DNA from: Luidia sarsii
Lineage: Eukaryota; Echinodermata; Asteroidea; Paxillosida; Luidiidae
Direction of reading: 5' to 3'
Assembly (NCBI GenBank): GCA_949987565.1
Contig: OX465118.1
Coordinates: forward strand, 6,290,538-6,354,537
Length of the DNA: 64,000 bases
In this document: piece by piece, positions 50,168 to 63,750 of the stretch
Numbering within the stretch: position 1 is the first letter of the stretch
How the letters are laid out: every line of letters starts with the position of its first letter
Program-made: the position numbers and the translations under genes
The notes under the pieces: model-generated
Told to the model about the DNA's origin: nothing
The model's database searches: none
Seen by the model: only the letters and a program-made list of their open reading frames with translations

Positions 50168-50630
50168 CTCTTTGCTTGATCATAAAATCATCATACTATG
50201 TTCGATCTCAGATTTTTCACCACTGGTGGTTAGATCTTTTCAAGGCCTGTTAGCAGGCTAAGTTTAAGATTCGTCAATAAAATAATGAAGGAGATTTAAA
50301 AGTGCAAAGTGTATTTTTATTTCCAGCTTCTTTCCGGCGACTGACTGTTGTGTACTGCTGTCTGCACACACAAGCTGCCTAGCTGACTGAGGTTGGTTCT
50401 CTTTGCTTGATCATAAAATGATCATACTATGTTTGATCTCAGATTTTTCACCACTGGTGGTTAGATCTTTTCCGGGCCTGTTGGCAGGCTAAGTTTTAGA
50501 TTCGTCAATAAAAAAATGAAGGAGATATTAACTTGCAAAATGTATTTTTCTTTCCAGCTTCTGTCCGGCGACTGACTGTTTGTGTACTGCTGTCTGCACA
50601 CACAAGCTGCCTAGCTGACTGAGGATGGTT
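50168..50630 (+). repeat. Diverged dimer cassette (463 bp), copy 3
   Basis: The GCATGCC monomer is absent and an ordinary monomer with the CAATCTTCC tail precedes. The first monomer starts with the ATACTATGTTCGATCTC form. Confidence 0.88.
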
Positions 50631-52244
50631 CTCTTTGCTTGATCATAAAATCATCATACTATGTTTGATTTCAGATTTTTCACCACTGGTGGTTAGATCT
50701 TTTCCAGGCCTGTTAGCAGGCCAAGTTTAAGATTCGTCAATAAAATAATGAAGGAGATATTAACGTGCAAAGTGTATTTTTCTTTCCAGCTTCTTTCCGG
50801 CGACTGACTGTTGTGTACTGCTGTCTGCACACACAAGCTGCCTAGCTGACTGAGGTTGGTTCTCTTTGCTTGATCATAAAATCATCATACTATGTTTGAT
50901 TTCAGATTTTTCACCACTGGTGGTTAGATCTTTTCCAGGCCTGTTAGCAGGCCAAGTTTAAGATTCGTCAATAAAATAATGAAGGAGATATTAACGTGCA
51001 AAGTGTATTTTTCTTTCCAGCTTCTGTCCGGTGACTGACTGTTGTGTACTGCTGTCTGCACACAAGCTGCCTAGCTGACTGAGGTTGGTTCTCTTTGCTT
51101 GATCATAAAATCATCACACTGTGTTCGATCTCAGATTTTTCACCACTGGTGGTTAGATCTTTTACGGGCCTGTTAGCAGGCCAAGTTTAAGATTCGTCAA
51201 TAAAATAATGAAGGAGATATTAACGTGCAAAGTGTATTTTTCTTTCCAGCTTCTTTCCGGCGACTGACTGTTGTGTACTGCTGTCTGCACACACAATCTT
51301 CCTAGCTGACTGAGGTTGGTTCTCTTTGCTTGATCATAAAATCATCATACTATGTTTGATTTCAGATTTTTCACCACTGGTGGTTAGATCTTTTCCAGGC
51401 CTGTTAGCAGGCCAAGTTTAAGATTCGTCAATAAAATAATGAAGGAGATATTAACGTGCAAAGTGTATTTTTCTTTCCAGCTTCTTTCCGGCGACTGACT
51501 GTTGTGTACTGCTGTCTGCACACACAATCTTCCTAGCTGACTGAGGTTGGTTCTCTTTGCTTGATCATAAAATCATCATAGTATGTTTGATTTCAGATTT
51601 TTCACCACTGGTGGTTAGATCTTTTCCAGGCCTGTTAGCAGGCCAAGTTTAAGATTCGTCAATAAAATAATGAAAAAGATATTAACTTGCAAAGTGTATT
51701 TTCTTTCCAGCTTCTTTCCGGCGACTGAGTGTTGTGTACTGCTGTCTGCACACACAAGCTGCCTAACTGACTGAGGTTGGTTCTCTTTGCTTGATCATAA
51801 AATCATCATACTATGTTTGATTTCAGATTTTTCACCACTGGTGGTTAGATCTTTTCCAGGCCTGTTAGCAGGCCAAGTTTAAGATTCGTCAATAAAATAA
51901 TGAAGGAGATATTAACGTGCAAAGTGTATTTTATTTTCCAGCTTCTTTCCGGCGACTGAGTGTTGTGTACTGCTGTCTGCACACACAAGCTGCCTAGCTG
52001 ACTGAGGTTGGTTCTCTTTGCTTGATCATAAAATCATCATACTATGTTTGATTTCAGATTTTTCACCACTGGTGGTTAGATCTTTTCCAGGCCTGTTAGC
52101 AGGCCAAGTTTAAGTTTCGTCAATAAAATAATGAAGGAGATATTAACGTGCAAAGTGTATTTTTCTTTCCAGCTTCTTTCCGGCGACTGACTGTTGTGTA
52201 CTGCTGTCTGCACACACAAGCTGCCTAGCTGACTGAGGTTTGTT

Positions 52245-52473
52245 CTCTTTGCTTGATCATAAAATCATCATACTATGTTTGATTTCAGATTTTACACTAC
52301 TGATGGATAGATCTTTCGCAGGCCCGTTACCATGGCAAGATTTAGATTCGTCAATAAAATAATGAAGGAGATATTTATATGAAAATTGTATTTTTCTTTC
52401 CAGCTTTCGTCCGGCGACTGACTGTTGTGTACTGCTGTCTGCACACAAGCTGCCTAGCTGACTGAGGTTGGTT
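52245..52473 (+). repeat. Strongly diverged 229-bp monomer, copy 6 of 7
   Basis: 3,920 bp (17 monomers) after copy 5. It has the TTTGCTTGATC form, like copies 1, 2 and 7, and lies in the left copy of the 5,296-bp block. Confidence 0.9.
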
Positions 52474-55236
52474 CTCTTTGCTTGATTATAAAATCATCAT
52501 ACTATGTTTGATTTCAGATTTTTCACCACTGGTGGTTAGATCTTTTCCAGGCCTGTTAGCAGGCCAAGTTTAAGTTTCGTCAATAAAATAATGAAGGAGA
52601 TATTAACGTGCAAAGTGTATTTTTCTTTCCAGCTTCTTTCCGGCGACTGACTGTTGTGTACTGCTGTCTGCACACACAATCTTCCTAGCTGACTGAGGTT
52701 GGTTCTCTTTGCTTGATCATAAAATCATCATAGTATGTTTGATTTCAGATTTTTCACCACTGGTGGTTAGATCTTTTCCAGGCCTGTTAGCAGGCCAAGT
52801 TTAAGATTCGTCAATAAAATAATGAAGGAGATATTAACTTGCAAAGTGTATTTTCTTTCCAGCTTCTTTCCGGCGACTGAGTGTTGTGTACTGCTGTCTG
52901 CACACACAAGCTGCCTAGCTGACTGAGGTTGGTTCTCTTTGCTTGATCATAAAATCATCATACTATGTTTGATTTCAGATTTTTCACCACTGGTGGTTAG
53001 ATCTTTTCCAGGCCTGTTAGCAGGCCAAGTTTAAGATTCGTCAATAAAATAATGAAGGAGATATTAACGTGCAAAGTGTATTTTTCTTTCCAGCTTCTTT
53101 CCGGCGACTGACTGTTGTGTACTGCTGTCTGCACACACAATCTTCCTAGCTGACTGAGGTTGGTTCTCTTTGCTTGATCATAAAATCATCATAGTATGTT
53201 TGATTTCAGATTTTTCACCACTGGTGGTTAGATCTTTTCCAGGCCTGTTAGCAGGCCAAGTTTAAGATTCGTCAATAAAATAATGAAAAAGATATTAACT
53301 TGCAAAGTGTATTTTCTTTCCAGCTTCTTTCCGGCGACTGAGTGTTGTGTACTGCTGTCTGCACACACAAGCTGCCTAACTGACTGAGGTTGGTTCTCTT
53401 TGCTTGATCATAAAATCATCATACTATGTTTGATTTCAGATTTTTCACCACTGGTGGTTAGATCTTTTCCAGGCCTGTTAGCAGGCCAAGTTTAAGATTC
53501 GTCAATAAAATAATGAAGGAGATATTAACGTGCAAAGTGTATTTTTCTTTCCAGCTTCTTTCTGGCGACTGACTGCTGTGTACTGCTGTCTGCACACACA
53601 AGCTGCCTAGCTGACTGAGGTTGGTTCTCTTTGCTTGATCATAAAATCATCATACTATGTTTGATTTCAGATTTTTCACCACTGGTGGTTAGATCTTTTC
53701 CAGGCCTGTTAGCAGGCCAAGTTTAAGATTCGTCAATAAAATAATGAAGGAGATATTAACGTGCAAAGTGTATTTTTCTTTCCAGCTTCTGTCCGGTGAC
53801 TGACTGTTGTGTACTGCTGTCTGCACACAAGCTGCCTAGCTGACTGAGGTTGGTTCTCTTTGCTTGATCATAAAATCATCACACTGTGTTCGATCTCAGA
53901 TTTTTCACCACTGGTGGTTAGATCTTTTCCGGGCCTGTTAGCAGGCTAAGTTTAAGATTCGTCAATAAAATAATGAAGGAGATATTAACTTGCAAAGTGT
54001 ATTTTCTTTCCAGCTTCTTTCCGGCGACTGACTGTTGTGTACTGCTGTCTGCACACAAGCTGCCTAGCTGACTGAGGTTGGTTCTCTTTGCTTGATCATA
54101 AAATCATCATACTATGTTTGATTTCAGATTTTTCACCACTGGTGGTTAGATCTTTTCCAGGCCTGTTAGCAGGCCAAGTTTAAGATTCGTCAATAAAATA
54201 ATGAAGGAGATATTAACGTGCAAAGTGTATTTTTCTTTCCAGCTTCTTTCCGGCGACTGACTGTTGTGTACTGCTGTCTGCACACACAATCTTCCTAGCT
54301 GACTGAGGTTGGTTCTCTTTGCTTGATCATAAAATCATCATAGTATGTTTGATTTCAGATTTTTCACCACTGGTGGTTAGATCTTTTCCAGGCCTGTTAG
54401 CAGGCCAAGTTTAAGATTCGTCAATAAAATAATGAAAAAGATATTAACTTGCAAAGTGTATTTTCTTTCCAGCTTCTTTCCGGCGACTGAGTGTTGTGTA
54501 CTGCTGTCTGCACACACAAGCTGCCTAACTGACTGAGGTTGGTTCTCTTTGCTTGATCATAAAATCATCATACTATGTTTGATTTCAGATTTTTCACCAC
54601 TGGTGGTTAGATCTTTTCCAGGCCTGTTAGCAGGCCAAGTTTAAGATTCGTCAATAAAATAATGAAGGAGATATTAACGTGCAAAGTGTATTTTTCTTTC
54701 CAGCTTCTTTCCGGCGACTGAGTGTTGTGTACTGCTGTCTGCACACACAAGCTGCCTAGCTGACTGAGGTTGGTTCTCTTTGCTTGATCATAAAATCATC
54801 ATACTATGTTTGATTTCAGATTTTTCACCACTGGTGGTTAGATCTTTTCCAGGCCTGTTAGCAGGCCAAGTTTAAGTTTCGTCAATAAAATAATGAAGGA
54901 GATATTAACGTGCAAAGTGTATTTTTCTTTCCAGCTTCTTTCCGGCGACTGACTGTTGTGTACTGCTGTCTGCACACACAATCTTCCTAGCTGACTGAGG
55001 TTGGTTCTCTTTGCTTGATCATAAAATCATCATAGTATGTTTGATTTCAGATTTTTCACCACTGGTGGTTAGATCTTTTCCGGGCCTGTTAGCAGGCCAA
55101 GTTTAAGATTCGTCAATAAAATAATGAAGGAGATATTAACTTGCAAAGTGTATTTTCTTTCCAGCTTCTGTCCGGCGACTGACTGTTGTGTACTGCTGTC
55201 TGCACACACAAGCTGCCTAACTGACTGAGGTTGGCT

Positions 55237-55926
55237 CTCTTTGCTTGATCATAAAATCATCATACTATGTTTGATTTCAGATTTTTCACCACTGGTGGTT
55301 AGATCTTTTCCAGGCCTGTTAGCATGCCAAGTTTAGGATTCGTCAATAAAATAATAAGGGAGATATAACCGTGCAAAGTGTATTTTTCTTTCAAGCTTCT
55401 GTCCGCCGACTGACTTGTGTAGTGCTGTCTGCACACAAGCTGCCTAGCTGACTGAGGTTGGTTCTCTTTGCTTGATCATAAAATCATCATACTATGTTCG
55501 ATCTCAGATTTTTCACCACTGGTGGTTAGATCTTTTCAAGGCCTGTTAGCAGGCTAAGTTTAAGATTCGTCAATAAAATAATGAAGGAGATTTAAAAGTG
55601 CAAAGTGTATTTTTATTTCCAGCTTCTTTCCGGCGACTGACTGTTGTGTACTGCTGTCTGCACACACAAGCTGCCTAGCTGACTGAGGTTGGTTCTCTTT
55701 GCTTGATCATAAAATGATCATACTATGTTTGATCTCAGATTTTTCACCACTGGTGGTTAGATCTTTTCCGGGCCTGTTGGCAGGCTAAGTTTTAGATTCG
55801 TCAATAAAAAAATGAAGGAGATATTAACTTGCAAAATGTATTTTTCTTTCCAGCTTCTGTCCGGCGACTGACTGTTTGTGTACTGCTGTCTGCACACACA
55901 AGCTGCCTAGCTGACTGAGGATGGTT
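55237..55926 (+). repeat. Diverged trimer cassette (690 bp), copy 4
   Basis: The order is as at 39,346. Private changes are TTTAGGATTCG and ATAATAAGGG near 55,334-55,360. The dimer part is 5,296 bp after copy 3, but the preceding monomer differs, so the 5,296-bp block begins just inside this cassette. Confidence 0.88.
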
Positions 55927-58900
55927 CTCTTTGCTTGATCATAAAATCATCATACTATGTTTGATTTCAGATTTTTCACCACTGGTGGTTAGATCTTTTC
56001 CAGGCCTGTTAGCAGGCCAAGTTTAAGATTCGTCAATAAAATAATGAAGGAGATATTAACGTGCAAAGTGTATTTTTCTTTCCAGCTTCTTTCCGGCGAC
56101 TGACTGTTGTGTACTGCTGTCTGCACACACAAGCTGCCTAGCTGACTGAGGTTGGTTCTCTTTGCTTGATCATAAAATCATCATACTATGTTTGATTTCA
56201 GATTTTTCACCACTGGTGGTTAGATCTTTTCCAGGCCTGTTAGCAGGCCAACTTTAAGATTCGTCAATAAAATAATGAAGGAGATATTAACGTGCAAAGT
56301 GTATTTTTCTTTCCAGCTTCTGTCCGGTGACTGACTGTTGTGTACTGCTGTCTGCACACAAGCTGCCTAGCTGACTGAGGTTGGTTCTCTTTGCTTGATC
56401 ATAAAATCATCACACTGTGTTCGATCTCAGATTTTTCACCACTGGTGGTTAGATCTTTTACGGGCCTGTTAGCAGGCCAAGTTTAAGATTCGTCAATAAA
56501 ATAATGAAGGAGATATTAACGTGCAAAGTGTATTTTTCTTTCCAGCTTCTTTCCGGCGACTGACTGTTGTGTACTGCTGTCTGCACACACAATCTTCCTA
56601 GCTGACTGATGTTGGTTCTCTTTGCTTGATCATAAAATCATCATACTATGTTTGATTTCAGATTTTTCACCACTGGTGGTTAGATCTTTTCCAGGCCTGT
56701 TAGCAGGCCAAGTTTAAGATTCGTCAATAAAATAATGAAGGAGATATTAACGTGCAAAGTGTATTTTTCTTTCCAGCTTCTTTCCGGCGACTGACTGTTG
56801 TGTACTGCTGTCTGCACACACAATCTTCCTAGCTGACTGAGGTTGGTTCTCTTTGCTTGATCATAAAATCATCATAGTATGTTTGATTTCAGATTTTTCA
56901 CCACTGGTGGTTAGATCTTTTCCAGGCCTGTTAGCAGGCCAAGTTTAAGATTCGTCAATAAAATAATGAAAAAGATATTAACTTGCAAAGTGTATTTTCT
57001 TTCCAGCTTCTTTCCGGCGACTGAGTGTTGTGTACTGCTGTCTGCACACACAAGCTGCCTAACTGACTGAGGTTGGTTCTCTTTGCTTGATCATAAAATC
57101 ATCATACTATGTTTGATTTCAGATTTTTCACCACTGGTGGTTAGATCTTTTCCAGGCCTGTTAGCAGGCCAAGTTTAAGATTCGTCAATAAAATAATGAA
57201 GGAGATATTAACGTGCAAAGTGTATTTTATTTTCCAGCTTCTTTCCGGCGACTGAGTGTTGTGTACTGCTGTCTGCACACACAAGCTGCCTAGCTGACTG
57301 AGGTTGGTTCTCTTTGCTTGATCATAAAATCATCATACTATGTTTGATTTCAGATTTTTCACCACTGGTGGTTAGATCTTTTCCAGGCCTGTTAGCAGGC
57401 CAAGTTTAAGTTTCGTCAATAAAATAATGAAGGAGATATTAACGTGCAAAGTGTATTTTTCTTTCCAGCTTCTTTCCGGCGACTGACTGTTGTGTACTGC
57501 TGTCTGCACACACAAGCTGCCTAGCTGACTGAGGTTTGTTCTCTTTGCTTGATCATAAAATCATCATACTATGTTTGATTTCAGATTTTACACTACTGAT
57601 GGATAGATCTTTCGCAGGCCCGTTACCATGGCAAGATTTAGATTCGTCAATAAAATAATGAAGGAGATATTTATATGAAAATTGTATTTTTCTTTCCAGC
57701 TTTCGTCCGGCGACTGACTGTTGTGTACTGCTGTCTGCACACAAGCTGCCTAGCTGACTGAGGTTGGTTCTCTTTGCTTGATTATAAAATCATCATACTA
57801 TGTTTGATTTCAGATTTTTCACCACTGGTGGTTAGATCTTTTCCAGGCCTGTTAGCAGGCCAAGTTTAAGTTTCGTCAATAAAATAATGAAGGAGATATT
57901 AACGTGCAAAGTGTATTTTTCTTTCCAGCTTCTTTCCGGCGACTGACTGTTGTGTACTGCTGTCTGCACACACAATCTTCCTAGCTGACTGAGGTTGGTT
58001 CTCTTTGCTTGATCATAAAATCATCATAGTATGTTTGATTTCAGATTTTTCACCACTGGTGGTTAGATCTTTTCCAGGCCTGTTAGCAGGCCAAGTTTAA
58101 GATTCGTCAATAAAATAATGAAGGAGATATTAACTTGCAAAGTGTATTTTCTTTCCAGCTTCTTTCCGGCGACTGAGTGTTGTGTACTGCTGTCTGCACA
58201 CACAAGCTGCCTAGCTGACTGAGGTTGGTTCTCTTTGCTTGATCATAAAATCATCATACTATGTTTGATTTCAGATTTTTCACCACTGGTGGTTAGATCT
58301 TTTCCAGGCCTGTTAGCAGGCCAAGTTTAAGATTCGTCAATAAAATAATGAAGGAGATATTAACGTGCAAAGTGTATTTTTCTTTCCAGCTTCTTTCCGG
58401 CGACTGACTGTTGTGTACTGCTGTCTGCACACACAATCTTCCTAGCTGACTGAGGTTGGTTCTCTTTGCTTGATCATAAAATCATCATAGTATGTTTGAT
58501 TTCAGATTTTTCACCACTGGTGGTTAGATCTTTTCCAGGCCTGTTAGCAGGCCAAGTTTAAGATTCGTCAATAAAATAATGAAAAAGATATTAACTTGCA
58601 AAGTGTATTTTCTTTCCAGCTTCTTTCCGGCGACTGAGTGTTGTGTACTGCTGTCTGCACACACAAGCTGCCTAACTGACTGAGGTTGGTTCTCTTTGCT
58701 TGATCATAAAATCATCATACTATGTTTGATTTCAGATTTTTCACCACTGGTGGTTAGATCTTTTCCAGGCCTGTTAGCAGGCCAAGTTTAAGATTCGTCA
58801 ATAAAATAATGAAGGAGATATTAACGTGCAAAGTGTATTTTTCTTTCCAGCTTCTTTCCGGCGACTGACTGCTGTGTACTGCTGTCTGCACACACAAGCT

Positions 58901-59401
58901 GCCTAGCTGACTGAGGTTGGTTCTCTTTGCTTGATCATAAAATCATCATACTATGTTTGATTTCAGATTTTTCACCACTGGTGGTTAGATCTTTTCCAGG
59001 CCTGTTAGCAGGCCAAGTTTAAGATTCGTCAATAAAATAATGAAGGAGATATTAACGTGCAAAGTGTATTTTTCTTTCCAGCTTCTGTCCGGTGACTGAC
59101 TGTTGTGTACTGCTGTCTGCACACAAGCTGCCTAGCTGACTGAGGTTGGTTCTCTTTGCTTGATCATAAAATCATCACACTGTGTTCGATCTCAGATTTT
59201 TCACCACTGGTGGTTAGATCTTTTCCGGGCCTGTTAGCAGGCTAAGTTTAAGATTCGTCAATAAAATAATGAAGGAGATATTAACTTGCAAAGTGTATTT
59301 TCTTTCCAGCTTCTTTCCGGCGACTGACTGTTGTGTACTGCTGTCTGCACACAAGCTGCCTAGCTGACTGAGGTTGGTTCTCTTTGCTTGATCATAAAAT
59401 C
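55446..59401 (+). repeat. 23-monomer (5,296-bp) block repeat, copy 2
   Basis: Partner of about 50,150-54,105. Private changes include CCAACTTTAAG near 56,250 and CTGATGTTGG near 56,607. The gap of about 1.3 kb between copies holds ordinary monomers plus the GCATGCC monomer. Confidence 0.85.
57541..57769 (+). repeat. Strongly diverged 229-bp monomer, copy 7 of 7
   Basis: Exactly 5,296 bp after copy 6, in the right copy of the 5,296-bp block, with the same neighbours on both sides. Confidence 0.9.
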
Positions 59402-62400
59402 ATCATACTATGTTAGATCTCAGATTTTTCACCACTGGTGGTTAGATCTTTTCCGGGCCTGTTAGCAGGCTAAGTTTAAGATTCGTCAATAAAATAATGA
59501 AGGAGATATTAACTTGCAAAGTGTATTTTCTTTCCAGCTTCTTTCCGGCGACTGAGTGTTGTGTACTGCTGTCTGCACACACAAGCTGCCTAGCTGACTG
59601 AGGTTGGTTCTCTTTGCTTGATCATAAAATCATCATATTATGTTTGATTTCAGATTATTCACCACTGGTGGTTAGATCTTTTCCAGGCCTGTTAGCAGGC
59701 CAAGTTTAAGATTCGTCAATAAAAAAATGAAGGAGATATCAACGTGCAAAGTGTATTTTTCTTTCCAGCTTCTTTCCGGCGACTGACTGTTGTGTACTGC
59801 TGTCTGCACACACAATCTTCCTAGCTGACTGAGGTTGGTTCTCTTTGCTTGATCATAAAATCATCATAGTATGTTTGATTTCAGATTTTTCACCACTGGT
59901 GGTTAGATCTTTTCCAGGCCTGTTAGCAGGCCAAGTTTAAGATTCGTCAATAAAATAATGAAGGAGATATTAACTTGCAAAGTGTATTTTCTTTCCAGCT
60001 TCTTTCCGGCGACTGAGTGTTGTGTACTGCTGTCTGCACACACAAGCTGCCTAGCTGACTGAGGTTGGTTCTCTTTGCTTGATCATAAAATCATCATACT
60101 ATGTTTGATTTCAGATTTTTCACCACTGGTGGTTAGATCTTTTCCAGGCCTGTTAGCAGGCCAAGTTTAAGATTCGTCAATAAAATAATGAAGGAGATAT
60201 TAACGTGCAAAGTGTATTTTTCTTTCCAGCTTCTTTCCGGCGACTGACTGTTGTGTACTGCTGTCTGCACACACAATCTTCCTAGCTGACTGAGGTTGGT
60301 TCTCTTTGCTTGATCATAAAATCATCATAGTATGTTTGATTTCAGATTTTTCACCACTGGTGGTTAGATCTTTTCCAGGCCTGTTAGCAGGCCAAGTTTA
60401 AGATTCGTCAATAAGATAATGAAAAAGATATTAACTTGCAAAGTGTATTTTCTTTCCAGCTTCTTTCCGGCGACTGAGTGTTGTGTACTGCTGTCTGCAC
60501 ACACAAGCTGCCTAACTGACTGAGGTTGGTTCTCTTTGCTTGATCATAAAATCATCATACTATGTTTGATTTCAGATTTTTCACCACTGGTGGTTAGATC
60601 TTTTCCAGGCCTGTTAGCAGGCCAAGTTTAAGATTCGTCAATAAAATAATGAAGGAGATATTAACGTGCAAAGTGTATTTTTCTTTCCAGCTTCTTTCCG
60701 GCGACTGACTGCTGTGTACTGCTGTCTGCACACACAAGCTGCCTAGCTGACTGAGGTTGGTTCTCTTTGCTTGATCATAAAATCATCATACTATGTTTGA
60801 TTTCAGATTTTTCACCACTGGTGGTTAGATCTTTTCCAGGCCTGTTAGCAGGCCAAGTTTAAGATTCGTCAATAAAATAATGAAGGAGATATTAACGTGC
60901 AAAGTGTATTTTTCTTTCCAGCTTCTGTCCGGTGACTGACTGTTGTGTACTGCTGTCTGCACACAAGCTGCCTAGCTGACTGAGGTTGGTTCTCTTTGCT
61001 TGATCATAAAATCATCACACTGTGTTCGACCTCAGATTTTTCACCACTGGTGGTTAGATCTTTTCCGGGCCTGTTAGCAGGCTAAGTTTAAGATTCGTCA
61101 ATAAAATAATGAAGGAGATATTAACTTGCAAAGTGTATTTTCTTTCCAGCTTCTTTCCGGCGACTGACTGTTGTGTACTGCTGTCTGCACACAAGCTGCC
61201 TAGCTGACTGAGGTTGGTTCTCTTTGCTTGATCATAAAATCATCATACTATGTTAGATCTCAGATTTTTCACCACTGGTGGTTAGATCTTTTCCGGGCCT
61301 GTTAGCAGGCTAAGTTTAAGATTCGTCAATAAAATAATGAAGGAGATATTAACTTGCAAAGTGTATTTTCTTTCCAGCTTCTTTCCGGCGACTGAGTGTT
61401 GTGTACTGCTGTCTGCACACACAAGCTGCCTAGCTGACTGAGGTTGGTTCTCTTTGCTTGATCATAAAATCATCATATTATGTTTGATTTCAGATTATTC
61501 ACCACTGGTGGTTAGATCTTTTCCAGGCCTGTTAGCAGGCCAAGTTTAAGATTCGTCAATAAAATAATGAAGGAGATATCAACGTGCAAAGTGTATTTTT
61601 CTTTCCAGCTTCTTTCCGGCGACTGACTGTTGTGTACTGCTGTCTGCACACACAATCTTCCTAGCTGACTGAGGTTGGTTCTCTTTGCTTGATCATAAAA
61701 TCATCATAGTATGTTTGATTTCAGATTTTTCACCACTGGTGGTTAGATCTTTTCCAGGCCTGTTAGCAGGCCAAGTTTAAGATTCGTCAATAAAATAATG
61801 AAGGAGATATTAACGTGCAAAGTGTATTTTTCTTTCCAGCTTCTGTCCGGCGACTGACTGTTGTGTACTGCTGTCTGCACACAAGCTGCCTAGCTGACTG
61901 AGGTTGATTCTCTTTGCTTGATCATAAAATCATCACACTGTGTTCGATCTCAGATTTTTCACCACTGGTGGTTAGATCTTTTCCGGGCCTGTTAGCAGGC
62001 TAAGTTTAAGATTCGTCAATAAATTAATGAAGGAGATATTAACTTGCAAAGTGTATTTTCTTTCCAGCTTCTTTCCGGCGACTGACTGTTGTGTACTGCT
62101 GTCTGCACACACAAGCTGCCTAGCTGACTGAGGTTGGTTCTCTTTGCTTGATCATAAAATCATCATACTATGTTTGATTTCAGATTTTTCACCACTGGTG
62201 GTTAGATCTTTTCCAGGCCTGTTAGCAGGCCAAGTTTAAGATTCGTCAATAAAATAATGAAGGAGATATTAACTTGCAAAGTGTATTTTCTTTCCAGCTT
62301 CTTTCCGGCGACTGACTGTTGTGTACTGCTGTCTGCACACACAAGCTGCCTAGCTGACTGAGGTTGGTTCTCTTTGCTTAATCATAAAATCATCATACTA

Positions 62401-63060
62401 TGTTTGATTTCTGATTTTTCACCACTGGTGGTTAGATATTTTCCGGGCCTGTTAGCAGGCTAAGTTTAAGATTCGTCAAAAAAATAATGAAGGAGATATT
62501 AACTTGCAAAGTGTATTTTCTTTCCAGCTTCTTTCCGGCGACTGAGTGTTGTGTACTGCTGTCTGCACACACAAGCTGCCTAGCTGACTGAGGTTGGTTC
62601 TCTTTGCTTGATCATAAAATCAAAATACTATGTTCGATCTCAGATTTTCCACCACTGGTGGTTAGATCTTTACCGGGCCTGTTAGCAGGCTAAGTTTAAG
62701 ATTCGTCAATAAAATAATGAAGGAGATATTAACGTGCAAAGTGTATTTTTCTTTCCAGCTTCTTTCCGGCGACTGACTGTTGTGTACTGCTGTCTGCACA
62801 CACAAGCTGCGTAGCTGACTGAGGTTGGTTCTCTTTGCTTGATCATAAAATCATCATACTATGTTTGATTTCAGATTTTTCACCACTGGTGGTTAGATCT
62901 TTTCCGGGCCTGTTAGCAGGCCAAGTTTAAGATTCGTCAATAAAATAATGAAGGAGATATTAACTTGCAAAGTGTATTTTCTTTCCAGCTTCTGTCCGGC
63001 GACTGACTGTTGTGTACTGCTGTCTGCACACACAAGCTGCCTAACTGACTGAGGTTGGCT

Positions 63061-63750
63061 CTCTTTGCTTGATCATAAAATCATCATACTATGTTTGATT
63101 TCAGATTTTTTACCACTGGTGGTTAGATCTTTTCCAGGCCTGTTAGCATGCCAAGTTTAAGATTCGTCAATAAAATAATGAGGGAGATATAACCGTGCAA
63201 AGTGTATTTTTCTTTCAAGCTTCTGTCCGCCGACTGACTTGTGTAGTGCTGTCTGCACACAAGCTGCCTAGCTGACTGAGGTTGGTTCTCTTTGCTTTAT
63301 CATAAAATGATCATACTATGTTCGATCTCAGATTTTTCACCACTGGTGGTTAGATCTTTTCAAGACCTGTTAGCAGGCTAAGTTTAAGATTCGTCAATAA
63401 AATAATGAAGGAGATTTAAAAGTGCAAAGTGTATTTTTATTTCCAGCTTCTTTCCGGCGACTGACTGTTGTGTACTGCTGTCTGCACACACAAGCTGCCT
63501 AGCTGACTGAGGTTGGTTCTCTTTGCTTGATCATTAAATGATCATACTATGTTTGATCTCAGATTTTTCACCACTGGTGGTTAGATCTTTTCCGGGCCTG
63601 TTGGCAGGCTAAGTTTTAGATTCGTCAATAAAAAAATGAAGGAGATATTAACTTGCAAAATGTATTTTTCTTTCCAGCTTCTGTCCGGCGACTGACTGTT
63701 TGTGTACTGCTGTCTGCACACACAAGCTGCCTAGCTGACTGAGGATGGTT
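63061..63750 (+). repeat. Diverged trimer cassette (690 bp), copy 5
   Basis: It lies 23,715 bp after copy 2. It shares with copy 2 the start TTTATCATAAAAT of the dimer part but has ATGATCATACTATGTTCGATCTC after it, and CAAGACCTG where the others have CAAGGCCTG. Confidence 0.88.
63528..63544. repeat. Perfect palindrome TGATCATT-A-AATGATCA
   Basis: Within the second monomer of the last cassette a T replaces an A and turns TGATCAT-AAA-ATGATCA into eight-base perfect arms around a single central base. The other four cassette copies have the seven-base version. Confidence 0.7.

Larger units (their letters stand above)
50150..54105 (+). repeat. 23-monomer (5,296-bp) block repeat, copy 1
   Basis: CAAGGCC (50,241 and 55,537), the rare TTTACGGGCC (51,161 and 56,457) and the diverged monomer (52,245 and 57,541) all have offset 5,296. 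Differences noticed are few, for example CTTTCTGG near 53,565 for CTTTCCGG. Agreement stops near 54,105, where ATGTTTGATTTC faces ATGTTAGATCTC. Confidence 0.85.
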
